DNA of 64,000 bases, taken from positions 1 through 64,000 of the forward strand of contig JAUIDN010000010.1 of assembly GCA_030428615.1 (NCBI GenBank), written 5' to 3'. The notes beneath the pieces were generated by a model that was not told where the DNA came from, searched no databases, and was given only the letters and a program-made list of their open reading frames with translations. Below are positions 54,869 to 63,306 of this stretch, one piece after another. Positions within the stretch are counted from its first letter, which is position 1; the number at the start of each line of letters is the position of its first letter. The DNA comes from Alphaproteobacteria bacterium (GTDB lineage Bacteria; Pseudomonadota; Alphaproteobacteria; Sphingomonadales; Emcibacteraceae). A program made the position numbers and the translations under genes.

Positions 54869-56101
54869 GTGGTGGACACGTTAAAAACAGGCACCGATGT
54901 ATTTTTCATATTAATTGGCGCAATTCTAGTTTTCGCAATGCATGCGGGTTTTGCTTTTTTGGAAGTGGGAAGCGTTCGCAAGAAAAATCAGGTCAATGCG
55001 CTCGTTAAAATTATCGTGGATTTTGCCATTTCCACAATTGTCTATTTCTTTGTCGGGTACTACATCGCTTATGGTATTAATTTCCTCGGAAGCGCCGCCA
55101 ATATAAGTGGCATGACCGAGAGTTCCTTATTTGCGCCAGCAGGTTATGATCTGGTCAAGTTCTTTTTTCTGATGACGTTCGCCGCCGCCATACCGGCCAT
55201 TATTTCCGGTGGAATTGCGGAGCGAAGCCGGTTTGTGCCGCAACTGATTGCCACTGCGTTCATTGTCGGCCTAATCTATCCGCTATATGAGGGAATGATT
55301 TGGGGCAGCCTTTTCAATTTTCAGGATTTGATGACGGATATATTCGGCCATCCTTTTCATGATTTCGCCGGCTCTATTGTTGTACATGCTATGGGGGGAT
55401 GGCTCGCTCTAGGTGCGGTCATTTTGCTCGGCGCACGGATCGGTAGATACAGAAAAGATGGCACACCCCTTGGTATTCCACCGTCAAACATTCCCTTTCT
55501 CGCATTAGGGTCCTGGATTTTATGCATCGGATGGTTCGGGTTTAATGTCATGAGCGCACAATCAGCATCTTCAGCAAGCGGGCTCGTCGCACTCAATAGC
55601 CTAATGGCGATGGTCGGGGGAATACTGACCGCCCTTATGGTCGGTCACAAAGACCCGGGGTTCGTGCACAATGGTGCATTGGCCGGATTAGTTGCGGTAT
55701 GTGCCGGATCAGATATCATGCATCCTCTAGGCGCCCTGACCGTCGGCGGGGTAGCCGGGGTGATCTTTGTTAAGACATTCACCCTTTGCAGTAACAAATG
55801 GCGCATTGATGATGTTCTTGGTGTCTGGCCTTTACATGGGCTTTGCGGAGTATGGGGTGGCGTCGCAGCCGGAATATTTGGCCAGGAATTATTTTGGGGG
55901 TTAGGTGGGGTCAGCCTACCCGCTCAAATTGTCGGATCACTTGTTGGAATCGCGATAGCCGCAATTTCGGGATTTATCATTTTCGGGTTTTTGAAAAAAA
56001 CAATTGGTATTCGCCTTACACCTGAGAATGAATATATAGGTGCCGATCTGGCTATTCATAAAATCAGTGCCACACCGGAGGAAGATTTCGGTCGACGGTA
56101 A
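54869..56101 (+). CDS. amt: Ammonium transporter Amt
   Basis: A 410-residue member of the Amt/Mep/Rh family with about eleven helices. The pore His residues are in VVHAMGGW and WPLHGLCGVWGG, and the family DFAGSIVVHAMGG motif is complete. It conducts ammonium or ammonia across the inner membrane. The start is one of two consecutive GTG codons, with AAGGGA upstream. There is no adjacent glnK, unlike in many proteobacteria. A TGACGT/ACGTCA hairpin follows the stop. A sigma-54-like promoter precedes it, suggesting nitrogen control. Confidence 0.94.
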   Translation: MVDTLKTGTDVFFILIGAILVFAMHAGFAFLEVGSVRKKNQVNALVKIIVDFAISTIVYFFVGYYIAYGINFLGSAANISGMTESSLFAPAGYDLVKFFFLMTFAAAIPAIISGGIAERSRFVPQLIATAFIVGLIYPLYEGMIWGSLFNFQDLMTDIFGHPFHDFAGSIVVHAMGGWLALGAVILLGARIGRYRKDGTPLGIPPSNIPFLALGSWILCIGWFGFNVMSAQSASSASGLVALNSLMAMVGGILTALMVGHKDPGFVHNGALAGLVAVCAGSDIMHPLGALTVGGVAGVIFVKTFTLCSNKWRIDDVLGVWPLHGLCGVWGGVAAGIFGQELFWGLGGVSLPAQIVGSLVGIAIAAISGFIIFGFLKKTIGIRLTPENEYIGADLAIHKISATPEEDFGRR

Positions 56102-56108
56102 ACCATTT

Positions 56109-56124
56109 TGACGTCACGACGTCA
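56109..56124. terminator. Short palindrome TGACGT-CACG-ACGTCA after amt
   Basis: A 6-bp stem with 4-nt loop begins 8 nt after the amt stop and is followed by TCATTTTG, a poor U tract. It may be a weak terminator or a protein site upstream of ftsK. Confidence 0.35.
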
Positions 56125-56252
56125 TCATTTTGTAAATAAAGTGATATTTTCGTATATTTACAACCAATATAGCCATATATTTGCCTTGTTCTATGACATA
56201 ATGATAATGTATTTTAAGTAATCGGGTTGTTCGCAGAAAATAGGGAAGATCA

Positions 56253-58664
56253 TTGGCTGGCAGACGCAGTACGATAAAAAAAACAGCGACAAAATCCCTG
56301 TTACCGGCATCGGTGACAGCATTTTTGAGCAAATTGATGGTTCGCACTTGGGGCAGCGCTCTCATCGTTTTGTTTGTTGCCGCTGTCTCGGCATTTATTT
56401 CATATGACATAAATGACCCCAGCTGGAACAATGCCGTCACTGGCGAAGCCAACAATCTGCTTGGGCTTGCGGGATCATACGGTTCTGACGTCCTGCTGCA
56501 AAGTTTGGGCCTTGGGGCCTATATCCTTGTGCTACCGCTACTAACATGGGGGTGGCGGATTATATCCCTGAAAGGATTGCCTTATATATTTATGCATTTG
56601 CTGATGCTGCCTTTTTTGGTTCTGACAGCAACTCTGGCCCTTTCTACTTTACCTGTTTTTGAAAGTTGGCTTCTTGAAAATGTTGGCTTGGGTGGTTTTT
56701 TAGGGCAAATGCTGCTTGGCTACGTCCAAAGTCTGTTTGCGCTGGCAGGGATCGACTTTTACGGCTCAATCGTTGGAGTAGTATTTGGAGCGCTTAGCGT
56801 CATTTGTTTCTATTACACCGCTGGTCTGGAAAAGGACGAATGGCGATGGATCGTCGGAGGTATAAAATGGACCCTGGCAGTCATTCTCAATAAATTGATT
56901 GCCCTGATTTTATTCTTTAAAAATCTTTTCGCGCGCACCGACAAAGGCGACTATGCAGGCGAAGTGGATGTTCGAAAAAATAAACCTTCTGCCCGGCAGG
57001 AACCACAAATGAGAAGCCCGGCGCAAAAGACAAAAAGAGAAATTCCGATCATTGATCCGGAAAAGAAGAGCGTCAAAACCAGCCGCCGAGAAACCATTGA
57101 ACGACAGCCGATGCTTGATATTATAAATGATGGCGAGTTTGCGCTGCCATCCTTAAGTTTGTTATCAGCCCCTAAACCACTAAGTGAGCAGGACAGATTA
57201 ACACATGATGCGTTAGAGCAAAATGCCCGCATGCTTGAAGCCGTTCTTGATGATTTTGGTGTTAAAGGTGAAATTACCAAAGTGCGTCCAGGCCCTGTGG
57301 TCACGCTTTATGAACTTGAACCTGCGCCGGGAACAAAATCTTCCCGGGTCATTAATTTGGCAGATGACATTGCCCGCTCAATGAGCGCGACATCTGCGCG
57401 TGTCGCGGTCGTTTCAGGAAAAAACGCCATTGGTATTGAACTTCCCAACAGCAAACGTGAAATCGTAGCGCTACGCGAGATATTATCGTCAAGCGTTTAT
57501 GAGGACAGCAAGGCAAAATTGCCGATGGCACTTGGAAAAGACATTGGCGGGGACCCTATCGTCGTCGATATAGCATCCATGCCACATTTACTCGTGGCGG
57601 GAACAACCGGGTCTGGTAAATCCGTTGCAATCAATGTCATGATCTTGTCGCTTTTATATAAATTGACACCGGCGGAATGTCGACTGATCATGGTTGATCC
57701 CAAAATGCTTGAGCTTTCCGTTTATGATGACATTCCCCATTTGCTGACACCCGTGGTCACCGATCCGAAAAAAGCAGTTGTTGCCTTGAAATGGGCCGTC
57801 CGCGAAATGGAACATCGTTACCAGAACATGGCCAAACTGCAGGTCAGGAATATAACTGCCTACAATAAACGCCTCGAAGAAGCCCGCCAGAAGGGTGAGA
57901 ATATTATCCGAAAAGTGCAAACAGGGTTTGATCCCGATACCGGAAAACCTATTTACGAAGAAGAAAACCTTGATCTTACCCCACTGCCGATGATCGTGGT
58001 AATTGTAGACGAAATGGCCGATCTCATGTTGGTGGCAGGAAAGGATATTGAACAACTTATTCAACGTCTTGCGCAAATGGCGCGGGCCGCGGGCATTCAC
58101 CTGATTATGGCAACGCAAAGGCCATCTGTAGATGTTATTACCGGCACAATTAAAGCAAACTTCCCGACCCGTGTTGCTTTTCAGGTGACATCGAAAATCG
58201 ATAGCCGCACCATATTGGGAGAGCAGGGAGCGGAGCAGCTCCTTGGCATGGGGGACATGCTCCACATGGCTGGAGGTGGACGCATAACGCGTGTACATGG
58301 GCCATTTGTCAGTGATACGGAAGTGGAGCGGGTGGTAAAAGCGCTCAAAAAACAGGGCAAGCCGGACTATCTGACGAATATTGTCGACGAACCGGACGAA
58401 GGGTTTGATTCTCAGTTTTTACAAAATACCAATATGACCCCGAACGCCGGAAGCCCGAGCGGCGATGAACTTTATGATCGGGCGGTTGCCATCGTCGCCC
58501 GTGATCAAAAAGCGTCCACAAGCTATATTCAGCGCCAGCTTCAGATTGGCTATAACCGCGCAGCAAATATCATCGACAAGATGGAAAGAGAGGGCGTTGT
58601 CAGCAGTGCAAATCATGTTGGTAAACGCGAGGTTCTTGTTCAGGATCATTCCGAAGACTATTAA
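56253..58664 (+). CDS. ftsK: DNA translocase FtsK
   Basis: An 803-residue FtsK/SpoIIIE protein. The N-terminal ~190 residues contain four membrane helices, followed by a short Lys/Arg/Pro linker (about 205-295). The beta domain has Walker A GTTGSGKSVAINVM, and the translocase motor includes VIVDEMADLMLVAGKDIEQLIQRLAQMARAAGIHLIMATQRPSVDVITG. The C-terminal gamma winged helix (YDRAVAIVARDQKASTSYIQRQLQIGYNRAANIIDKME) binds KOPS. It aligns chromosome termini during division and activates Xer recombination. The TTG start follows GGAAG. Confidence 0.95.
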   Translation: MAGRRSTIKKTATKSLLPASVTAFLSKLMVRTWGSALIVLFVAAVSAFISYDINDPSWNNAVTGEANNLLGLAGSYGSDVLLQSLGLGAYILVLPLLTWGWRIISLKGLPYIFMHLLMLPFLVLTATLALSTLPVFESWLLENVGLGGFLGQMLLGYVQSLFALAGIDFYGSIVGVVFGALSVICFYYTAGLEKDEWRWIVGGIKWTLAVILNKLIALILFFKNLFARTDKGDYAGEVDVRKNKPSARQEPQMRSPAQKTKREIPIIDPEKKSVKTSRRETIERQPMLDIINDGEFALPSLSLLSAPKPLSEQDRLTHDALEQNARMLEAVLDDFGVKGEITKVRPGPVVTLYELEPAPGTKSSRVINLADDIARSMSATSARVAVVSGKNAIGIELPNSKREIVALREILSSSVYEDSKAKLPMALGKDIGGDPIVVDIASMPHLLVAGTTGSGKSVAINVMILSLLYKLTPAECRLIMVDPKMLELSVYDDIPHLLTPVVTDPKKAVVALKWAVREMEHRYQNMAKLQVRNITAYNKRLEEARQKGENIIRKVQTGFDPDTGKPIYEEENLDLTPLPMIVVIVDEMADLMLVAGKDIEQLIQRLAQMARAAGIHLIMATQRPSVDVITGTIKANFPTRVAFQVTSKIDSRTILGEQGAEQLLGMGDMLHMAGGGRITRVHGPFVSDTEVERVVKALKKQGKPDYLTNIVDEPDEGFDSQFLQNTNMTPNAGSPSGDELYDRAVAIVARDQKASTSYIQRQLQIGYNRAANIIDKMEREGVVSSANHVGKREVLVQDHSEDY

Positions 58665-58763
58665 GTCCGACCAGCAATAAAGATAATTTTAATTTTTATT
58701 GTCTAATTTCTACCTTAATGTACAAATAGAATAATTTTCAAATATAACAAAACTGGCAGAGAA

Positions 58764-59483
58764 ATGATTAAGATATCTATATATGCAGCATGTCTCGCTT
58801 TGGCGCTAAGCCAGTCTGCCTATTCGTTTCAGGAAAAAACTGAAATCCCTGAACCCCCTGAGGAAAAGGCACAAGAACAAAAAGCACAAATGGTTAATTT
58901 CAACGTGCCTCCTGCCATTATTACGGGGGAAGACAGAGAACAAATCCTTTCCAAGGTTGAAGACAATTTAAACCGTATCAGATCCCTGAAAGCGACTTTT
59001 ATCCAGCGGGGTCCGGAGGGAAATGTCGATGAAGGGACAATATTTCTCGAAAGGCCGGGAAAAATCCGCTTTGAATATGACAATGACAATCCGATACTGG
59101 TCGTCAGCAACGGTGATATGCTTTCCTTTATTGATTATGAAATCAAACAGGTCAGCCGCTGGCCAATTGATAAAACCCCTCTTAATGTGCTGGTTGATGA
59201 TCATATTGATTTAAAAGATCAGGATATAGAAATACCTGAAATGCTGCGCTTCGCGGGGCTTATTAAAATGTCTGTTATTCAGCCTGACCAGAAGGATCAG
59301 GGATATATCACGTTGATATTTGAGGAATCAACTATGGAGCTGAAGTCGTGGGAAGTTGTTGATGTGCAGGGATACACAACGCGGATCGCTTTATTGAATC
59401 CCGAATATAATGTTTCTGTCGATGAAAAGCAGTTTACATTTGATGATCCGCGTCCGCAGCGAAACCGGGGACCAAGACGCTAA
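58764..59483 (+). CDS. lolA: Outer-membrane lipoprotein carrier LolA
   Basis: A 239-residue periplasmic protein with a signal peptide (MIKISIYAACLALALSQSAYS, then F) and a LolA-type incomplete barrel: KATFIQRGPEGNVDEGTIFLERPGKIRFEYDNDNPILVVSNGDML is a near-textbook LolA stretch. It carries lipoproteins from LolCDE to the outer membrane. The Pro/Glu-rich segment after the signal (EIPEPPEEKAQEQKAQ) is a small extension. Its location 99 bp after ftsK is the common alphaproteobacterial order. Confidence 0.93.
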   Translation: MIKISIYAACLALALSQSAYSFQEKTEIPEPPEEKAQEQKAQMVNFNVPPAIITGEDREQILSKVEDNLNRIRSLKATFIQRGPEGNVDEGTIFLERPGKIRFEYDNDNPILVVSNGDMLSFIDYEIKQVSRWPIDKTPLNVLVDDHIDLKDQDIEIPEMLRFAGLIKMSVIQPDQKDQGYITLIFEESTMELKSWEVVDVQGYTTRIALLNPEYNVSVDEKQFTFDDPRPQRNRGPRR

Positions 59484-59588
59484 TTTGAAACATTTTATTT
59501 AATAATTTAAATATATTTATTCCCCCTCTTGAAAAAAATATTTTGATCCTTATCTGAAAGATACAGACTAGGATGATATAGTAACTCA

Positions 59589-59707
59589 ACCCTTCCTCCG
59601 AGACATATTATCCTGGTTTTTGGATCAAGAGGTTTTTTCCTTTTTCCCCTCCCTCTTGTTCCATTAAACTGAAGCACTACCCGACCGGTCTTCCGGTCGG
59701 GTTTTTT
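59589..59707 (+). ncRNA. Candidate trans-acting small RNA with C-rich (anti-Shine-Dalgarno) loops
   Basis: Between lolA and the next gene there is a -10-like TATAGT (59577-59582) with a weak -35 CTGAAA 17 nt upstream. From about 59589 the transcript would contain CCTTCCTCC, a small ATCC/GGAT hairpin, a 7-bp stem CAAGAGG/CCTCTTG (59626-59632, 59652-59658) whose loop is U- and C-rich (TTCCTTTTTCCCCTC), and then a strong Rho-independent terminator. C-rich loops able to pair with Shine-Dalgarno sequences characterise alphaproteobacterial sRNAs such as the alpha-r14/15 group. Ends are predicted, not measured. Confidence 0.55.
59680..59707 (+). terminator. Rho-independent terminator after lolA/sRNA
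   Basis: The 9-bp stem CCCGACCGG/CCGGTCGGG with a TCTT loop is followed by TTTTTT: the strongest intrinsic terminator in the right half of the window. It ends transcripts 172 bp or more downstream of lolA, more naturally explained by a separate RNA than by lolA alone. Confidence 0.92.
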
Positions 59708-59769
59708 ATTGTGAATTAGTCTTGTAGAGAGGCCCTTTACAGATTAACGTGCGCCTACGAGGAATTTTA

Positions 59770-60369
59770 ATGACCGTAAACAACAATGAAGAAGAGTTCG
59801 AAGATTTTGATGTGGGTGAAGAATACCCGACCCTGATGCTGGTCGCGCGTTTTGCCGACCTGATAAAACAAACCAGGTGGTTTCATCACATTGGCGAAGG
59901 AATTGGTCCCGAAACTGTCAAAATCTCGCGTGAATATCTTGACCTTCTTGGTTTTCCCGAAGGGTATCCGGCAGAAGTCCATGATTGGCAGGACGCCATT
60001 TCCTGTCTTGAGACAAATGATTGGAACAGCCCCGCATGGGAAGCAGAGGAACAGCTCGCCGCTTCACTAACAAACAGCGCACTAGAATTTATCGAAGAAG
60101 ATATACTGGAAATATCACTTACCAATATAACCGGAAAAGCATCGGAGTTTATTACGAATGCAGTCGAAAGTGCGTCGATTCGTTGGGGTATTGATGATGA
60201 GGAACTGCTGCGTGCCGCCATTGGTCAAGCGGTTCAAGCCTGCTATCAGGCAGCACTCGTTATCGCCGCAGGAGAAGAAGAAACCCATCCATTTGCATTA
60301 AAGTTTCGCCTTTATGAAAGTGGTCACTGGCCGTTAGGTGTCGCCGGAAACACACTGAATATATTTTAA
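59770..60369 (+). CDS. Conserved-looking hypothetical protein
   Basis: A 199-residue acidic protein I do not recognise. It begins with a Glu/Asp-rich stretch (NNNEEEFEDFDVGEEYPTLML), then a predicted mixed helical domain with few cysteines, and has no signal peptide or membrane helix. WYHD-like motifs are absent, and no catalytic signature is visible. GAGGA lies 7 nt before ATG 59770; a GTG at 59749 would only extend it by seven residues. It is 18 bp upstream of xth and co-directional, so they may be one transcript. Function unknown. Confidence 0.8.
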   Translation: MTVNNNEEEFEDFDVGEEYPTLMLVARFADLIKQTRWFHHIGEGIGPETVKISREYLDLLGFPEGYPAEVHDWQDAISCLETNDWNSPAWEAEEQLAASLTNSALEFIEEDILEISLTNITGKASEFITNAVESASIRWGIDDEELLRAAIGQAVQACYQAALVIAAGEEETHPFALKFRLYESGHWPLGVAGNTLNIF

Positions 60370-60387
60370 AACACTTAAGGTATCCAT

Positions 60388-61185
60388 ATGACTAAAATCC
60401 GCCTCATCACTTGGAATATAAACAGCGTCCGCGCACGCCTCCATATTGTGGATAAGCTTTTGGCTGAATATAATCCGGATATCTTATGTTTACAGGAAAC
60501 CAAGGTTCAGGATCATATGTTTCCGACCGATGTGTTTAACCAACATGGTCTGGAGCACCATGCGATCGCCGGACAAAAAAGCTATCACGGTGTCGCGACA
60601 CTCAGCAAAATACCAATTATAAGACAAGACCGGATCAACTGGTGCGAAATGGGGGACGCACGCCATGTCGAAACTGAATTTGACAATGGAATTAAGCTGC
60701 ATAATTTTTACGTACCTGCCGGTGGCGATGTACCCGATGTTGCGTTAAACGAAAAATTCGCCCATAAAATGGATTTTCTTTCTGAAATGACCAATTGGGG
60801 ACACGAACTCCCAACGAATGACAAACATATCATGGTTGGAGATCTGAATATTGCACCATTTGAAAATGATGTCTGGTCTCATAAACAGCTTCTCAATGTC
60901 GTCAGCCACACTCCCGGTGAATGCGAAGCTCTGAATTCGGTACAGGAAGCCAATGACTGGTTTGACGTTATGCGTCATTTTGTACCGGAGCCGGAACGAC
61001 TTTATAGCTGGTGGTCATACCGCGCACGTGACTGGCGTGCTTCCGACAAAGGCCGGCGCCTTGATCATATCTGGTGTAGTCAGAATTTGAAGAAAACCAT
61101 GAAATCGATGAAGGTGCTCGAAGATGCACGTGGTTGGGAAAAACCATCGGACCACGCCCCCGTGATGGTTGATATGGAACTTTAG
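60388..61185 (+). CDS. xth: Exodeoxyribonuclease III
   Basis: A 265-residue endonuclease/exonuclease/phosphatase-fold enzyme. Conserved residues are the Asn in TWNINSVRARL, the metal-binding Glu in CLQETKVQD, Asp and Asn in VGDLNIAPFENDVW, and the catalytic Asp-His in SDHAPVMVDMEL. It cleaves at abasic sites and degrades 3' ends in base-excision repair. The size is typical of the XthA family. It converges on the SDR gene with 1 nt between stops. Confidence 0.95.
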   Translation: MTKIRLITWNINSVRARLHIVDKLLAEYNPDILCLQETKVQDHMFPTDVFNQHGLEHHAIAGQKSYHGVATLSKIPIIRQDRINWCEMGDARHVETEFDNGIKLHNFYVPAGGDVPDVALNEKFAHKMDFLSEMTNWGHELPTNDKHIMVGDLNIAPFENDVWSHKQLLNVVSHTPGECEALNSVQEANDWFDVMRHFVPEPERLYSWWSYRARDWRASDKGRRLDHIWCSQNLKKTMKSMKVLEDARGWEKPSDHAPVMVDMEL

Positions 61186-61186
61186 G

Positions 61187-61948
61187 CTAATTTTTCTTAT
61201 CCAATATACCCTGAGCGACTTCAACAACATCTTTGGTAAAATTCATCATCTTTTGACCGCCATCAACCGGCAGAACGGCACCATTGATCGATTTTGTTTC
61301 AATCAGGTGCAATACACTTCGGGCTATATCTTCGACATTTAACGGGGAGCCTACAAAATTGAGGTGGCTGGCAAGTTCAAAATTTAGCTCCGATTGGGTT
61401 TCACTGATTAGAGTAAGTCCCGGCGCAACGCCGTTAACACGTACTTTGGGACATAACGCCTGCGCCATCATCTCTGTCGCGCCGTAAAGACCGAATTTAC
61501 TGAGCGTATAAGTAAAAAAATCCGCATTGAGCGCGAAGACCTTGCTGTCGAGAATATTAACGACACTTCCCCGATCATTCGGGCCCAACAGGCCGGACAA
61601 CCCCCGCGCAAGTTGCATGGGTCCGCGAAGGTTTACATTCATATGGTCCGCAAAACTTTTTTCATCAAAATCAACGGCACCGTCCAAGGAAAACAGTGAG
61701 GCATTGTTGATCACATGTTTTAATGGTGTACCGCTTTGTGCAATCCCGGAAAGCATCCGTTCAACGTCATGATAATTTCCAAGATCACATTGCACGATCT
61801 CGCCATCCAAATGAGACAATGTCTCAATCGCTTCGGCTTCACTATCATGATGATGGAGAAATATGTAATATCCGGCCTGACCCAGCGTCAACGCGATTGA
61901 GCGTCCAATTCGCTTGTTTCCCGCCGTTATCAGAACACCTTCATTCAT
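61187..61948 (-). CDS. SDR-family oxidoreductase, pteridine-reductase-like (FolM/PTR1 type)
   Basis: A 253-residue short-chain dehydrogenase. The cofactor loop ITAGNKRIGRSIA and the following basic/His patch (FLHHHDSEAEA) are the FolM/PTR1 pattern, indicating NADPH. NNAS and the catalytic YTLSK (Y and K) are present, and Ser of the triad is replaced by Asp in LDSKV (NILDSKVFA), as in several pteridine reductases. The gene lies 9 nt after a PTPS/QueD-like gene, so reduction of dihydropterins to tetrahydro forms (biopterin- or monapterin-like) is the best inference. Generic SDR activity is not excluded. Confidence 0.85.
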   Translation of the reverse strand: MNEGVLITAGNKRIGRSIALTLGQAGYYIFLHHHDSEAEAIETLSHLDGEIVQCDLGNYHDVERMLSGIAQSGTPLKHVINNASLFSLDGAVDFDEKSFADHMNVNLRGPMQLARGLSGLLGPNDRGSVVNILDSKVFALNADFFTYTLSKFGLYGATEMMAQALCPKVRVNGVAPGLTLISETQSELNFELASHLNFVGSPLNVEDIARSVLHLIETKSINGAVLPVDGGQKMMNFTKDVVEVAQGILDKKN

Positions 61949-61957
61949 TGCAACTCT

Positions 61958-62494
61958 CTAAAGATCATTAATCGACATATCCGCACGTTGCCACCATGGT
62001 ATCTGCGGCCCGTCATATTGCACGGTTGAAATCGCTTTTTCCGGATCACCATGAAATATAACGGTGTTGGTTGGCGTTTCTTCGATCTCTATTTTAATAC
62101 ATTTCATTTCAAGCCCGTCATGCTTCAAAAACGCATTGATCTTGGAATAAAAGCACGCCGCCAATACTTCCGTTGTCGGGTCACCCGGTGTAATCAAAAG
62201 ATGCTGCAAATTACCCGGTTCATTTTCCTTGAAATAATCAAGAAGTGGATCAACAGCCGTCATCTGCATGCTGTGATCAACTGCGTTATCGATCCAGTTA
62301 TGCCAGGTTTTCTTTAATGTTTCAAATTTGCTGGTCATGTTTGAAACACCGTCAAGGTCGTCTGCTCCCTGACTGACCAGATAAACTTTCACAAATTCAT
62401 TATGGCCATGCGGCACAAAACATTTGCCGTTTTTCAGATTAAACAGCCGATGGCTCATTGAATATCTTCGTGTAAAACAAATCTCAAACATCAT
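61958..62494 (-). CDS. 6-pyruvoyl-tetrahydropterin synthase/QueD-family protein
   Basis: A 178-residue PTPS/QueD-fold protein. Zinc ligands are the His in SMSHRL and the pair in PHGHNE. The catalytic Cys is in GKCFVPHGH (C-x3-HGH, as in QueD and the bacterial 6-carboxytetrahydropterin synthases), and the substrate-binding Glu is in EETPTN. It acts on dihydroneopterin triphosphate. It lies beside a FolM/PTR1-like SDR, but no queC, queE or other queuosine gene is in the window, so a pterin route is as likely as queuosine. The length is about 40 residues more than minimal QueD. Confidence 0.85.
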   Translation of the reverse strand: MMFEICFTRRYSMSHRLFNLKNGKCFVPHGHNEFVKVYLVSQGADDLDGVSNMTSKFETLKKTWHNWIDNAVDHSMQMTAVDPLLDYFKENEPGNLQHLLITPGDPTTEVLAACFYSKINAFLKHDGLEMKCIKIEIEETPTNTVIFHGDPEKAISTVQYDGPQIPWWQRADMSINDL

Positions 62495-62527
62495 GCTGCG
62501 CTTGATATAGGAGGATTAGGCAAGAGT

Positions 62528-63220
62528 CTAGCTATTTCCCATGCTATAACCACCGGATTCAGTGATAATTATTTTTGCCTTTGTCGGGTCACTTTCTATT
62601 TTCTGGCGTAACCGGTAAATATGTGTTTCAAGTGTGTGGGTCGTTACATTGGGATTATATCCCCATACCTCATTCAACAACTTCTCGCGTGATACGGTCG
62701 CACCATCCGCCCGCTTGAGAAATTTGAGAATGGCTGTTTCCTTTTCCGTGAGCCTGATTTTTTCATCCGTCTCGTTGTCGGTAAGAATTTTTTCCCCCGG
62801 CTTGAAAGTATAATGTCCGATCGGATAGCTGGCATCCTCGCTAATAAGATGCTGGCGAAGGTGCGCCCGAATGCGCGCAAGCAATATGCCAAATTTAAAC
62901 GGCTTCGTCACATAATCATTGGCCCCGGCATCAAGCCCAAGGATCGTATCCGCTTCGGATGCATTTGCGGTAAGCATAACCACCGGCGTGCTGACCCCGG
63001 TTTTTCGCATCATGCGGCAAACTTCTCGGCCATCAATATCAGGCAAACCAACATCAAGAATTATTAAATCAAAATTCTGTCCCTTGACGGCTTCCAGTCC
63101 CGCTTTACCGGTGTCGCATTGACTGGTTCTAAATTCTTCATGGAAAGAAAGTTGAAGCGCGAGATTCTCACGAAGATCATCATCGTCATCAACAAGCAAT
63201 ATATTATATGTATGCGTCAT
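62528..63220 (-). CDS. OmpR-family response regulator
   Basis: A 230-residue two-domain regulator. The receiver has the acidic pocket DDDDD (11-15), phospho-acceptor D56 (LIILDVGLPDIDG), T84 and K106 (NDYVTKPF). The C-terminal winged helix (about 130-230) carries LTEKETAILKFLKRADGATVSREKLLNEVWGYNPNVTTHTLETHIYRLRQKIE. Its DNA site and kinase are unknown: no kinase gene adjoins it, and the orphan kinase at 8364 is not obviously its partner. It diverges from ribA. Confidence 0.92.
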   Translation of the reverse strand: MTHTYNILLVDDDDDLRENLALQLSFHEEFRTSQCDTGKAGLEAVKGQNFDLIILDVGLPDIDGREVCRMMRKTGVSTPVVMLTANASEADTILGLDAGANDYVTKPFKFGILLARIRAHLRQHLISEDASYPIGHYTFKPGEKILTDNETDEKIRLTEKETAILKFLKRADGATVSREKLLNEVWGYNPNVTTHTLETHIYRLRQKIESDPTKAKIIITESGGYSMGNS

Positions 63221-63306
63221 GCTGCTTTCTCTGTTAATATCCTTAACTTCCTATTATATAAGTCGTATAACCATATTCCAAATAAATAAAGGGCTTTGAC
63301 CTCTCG

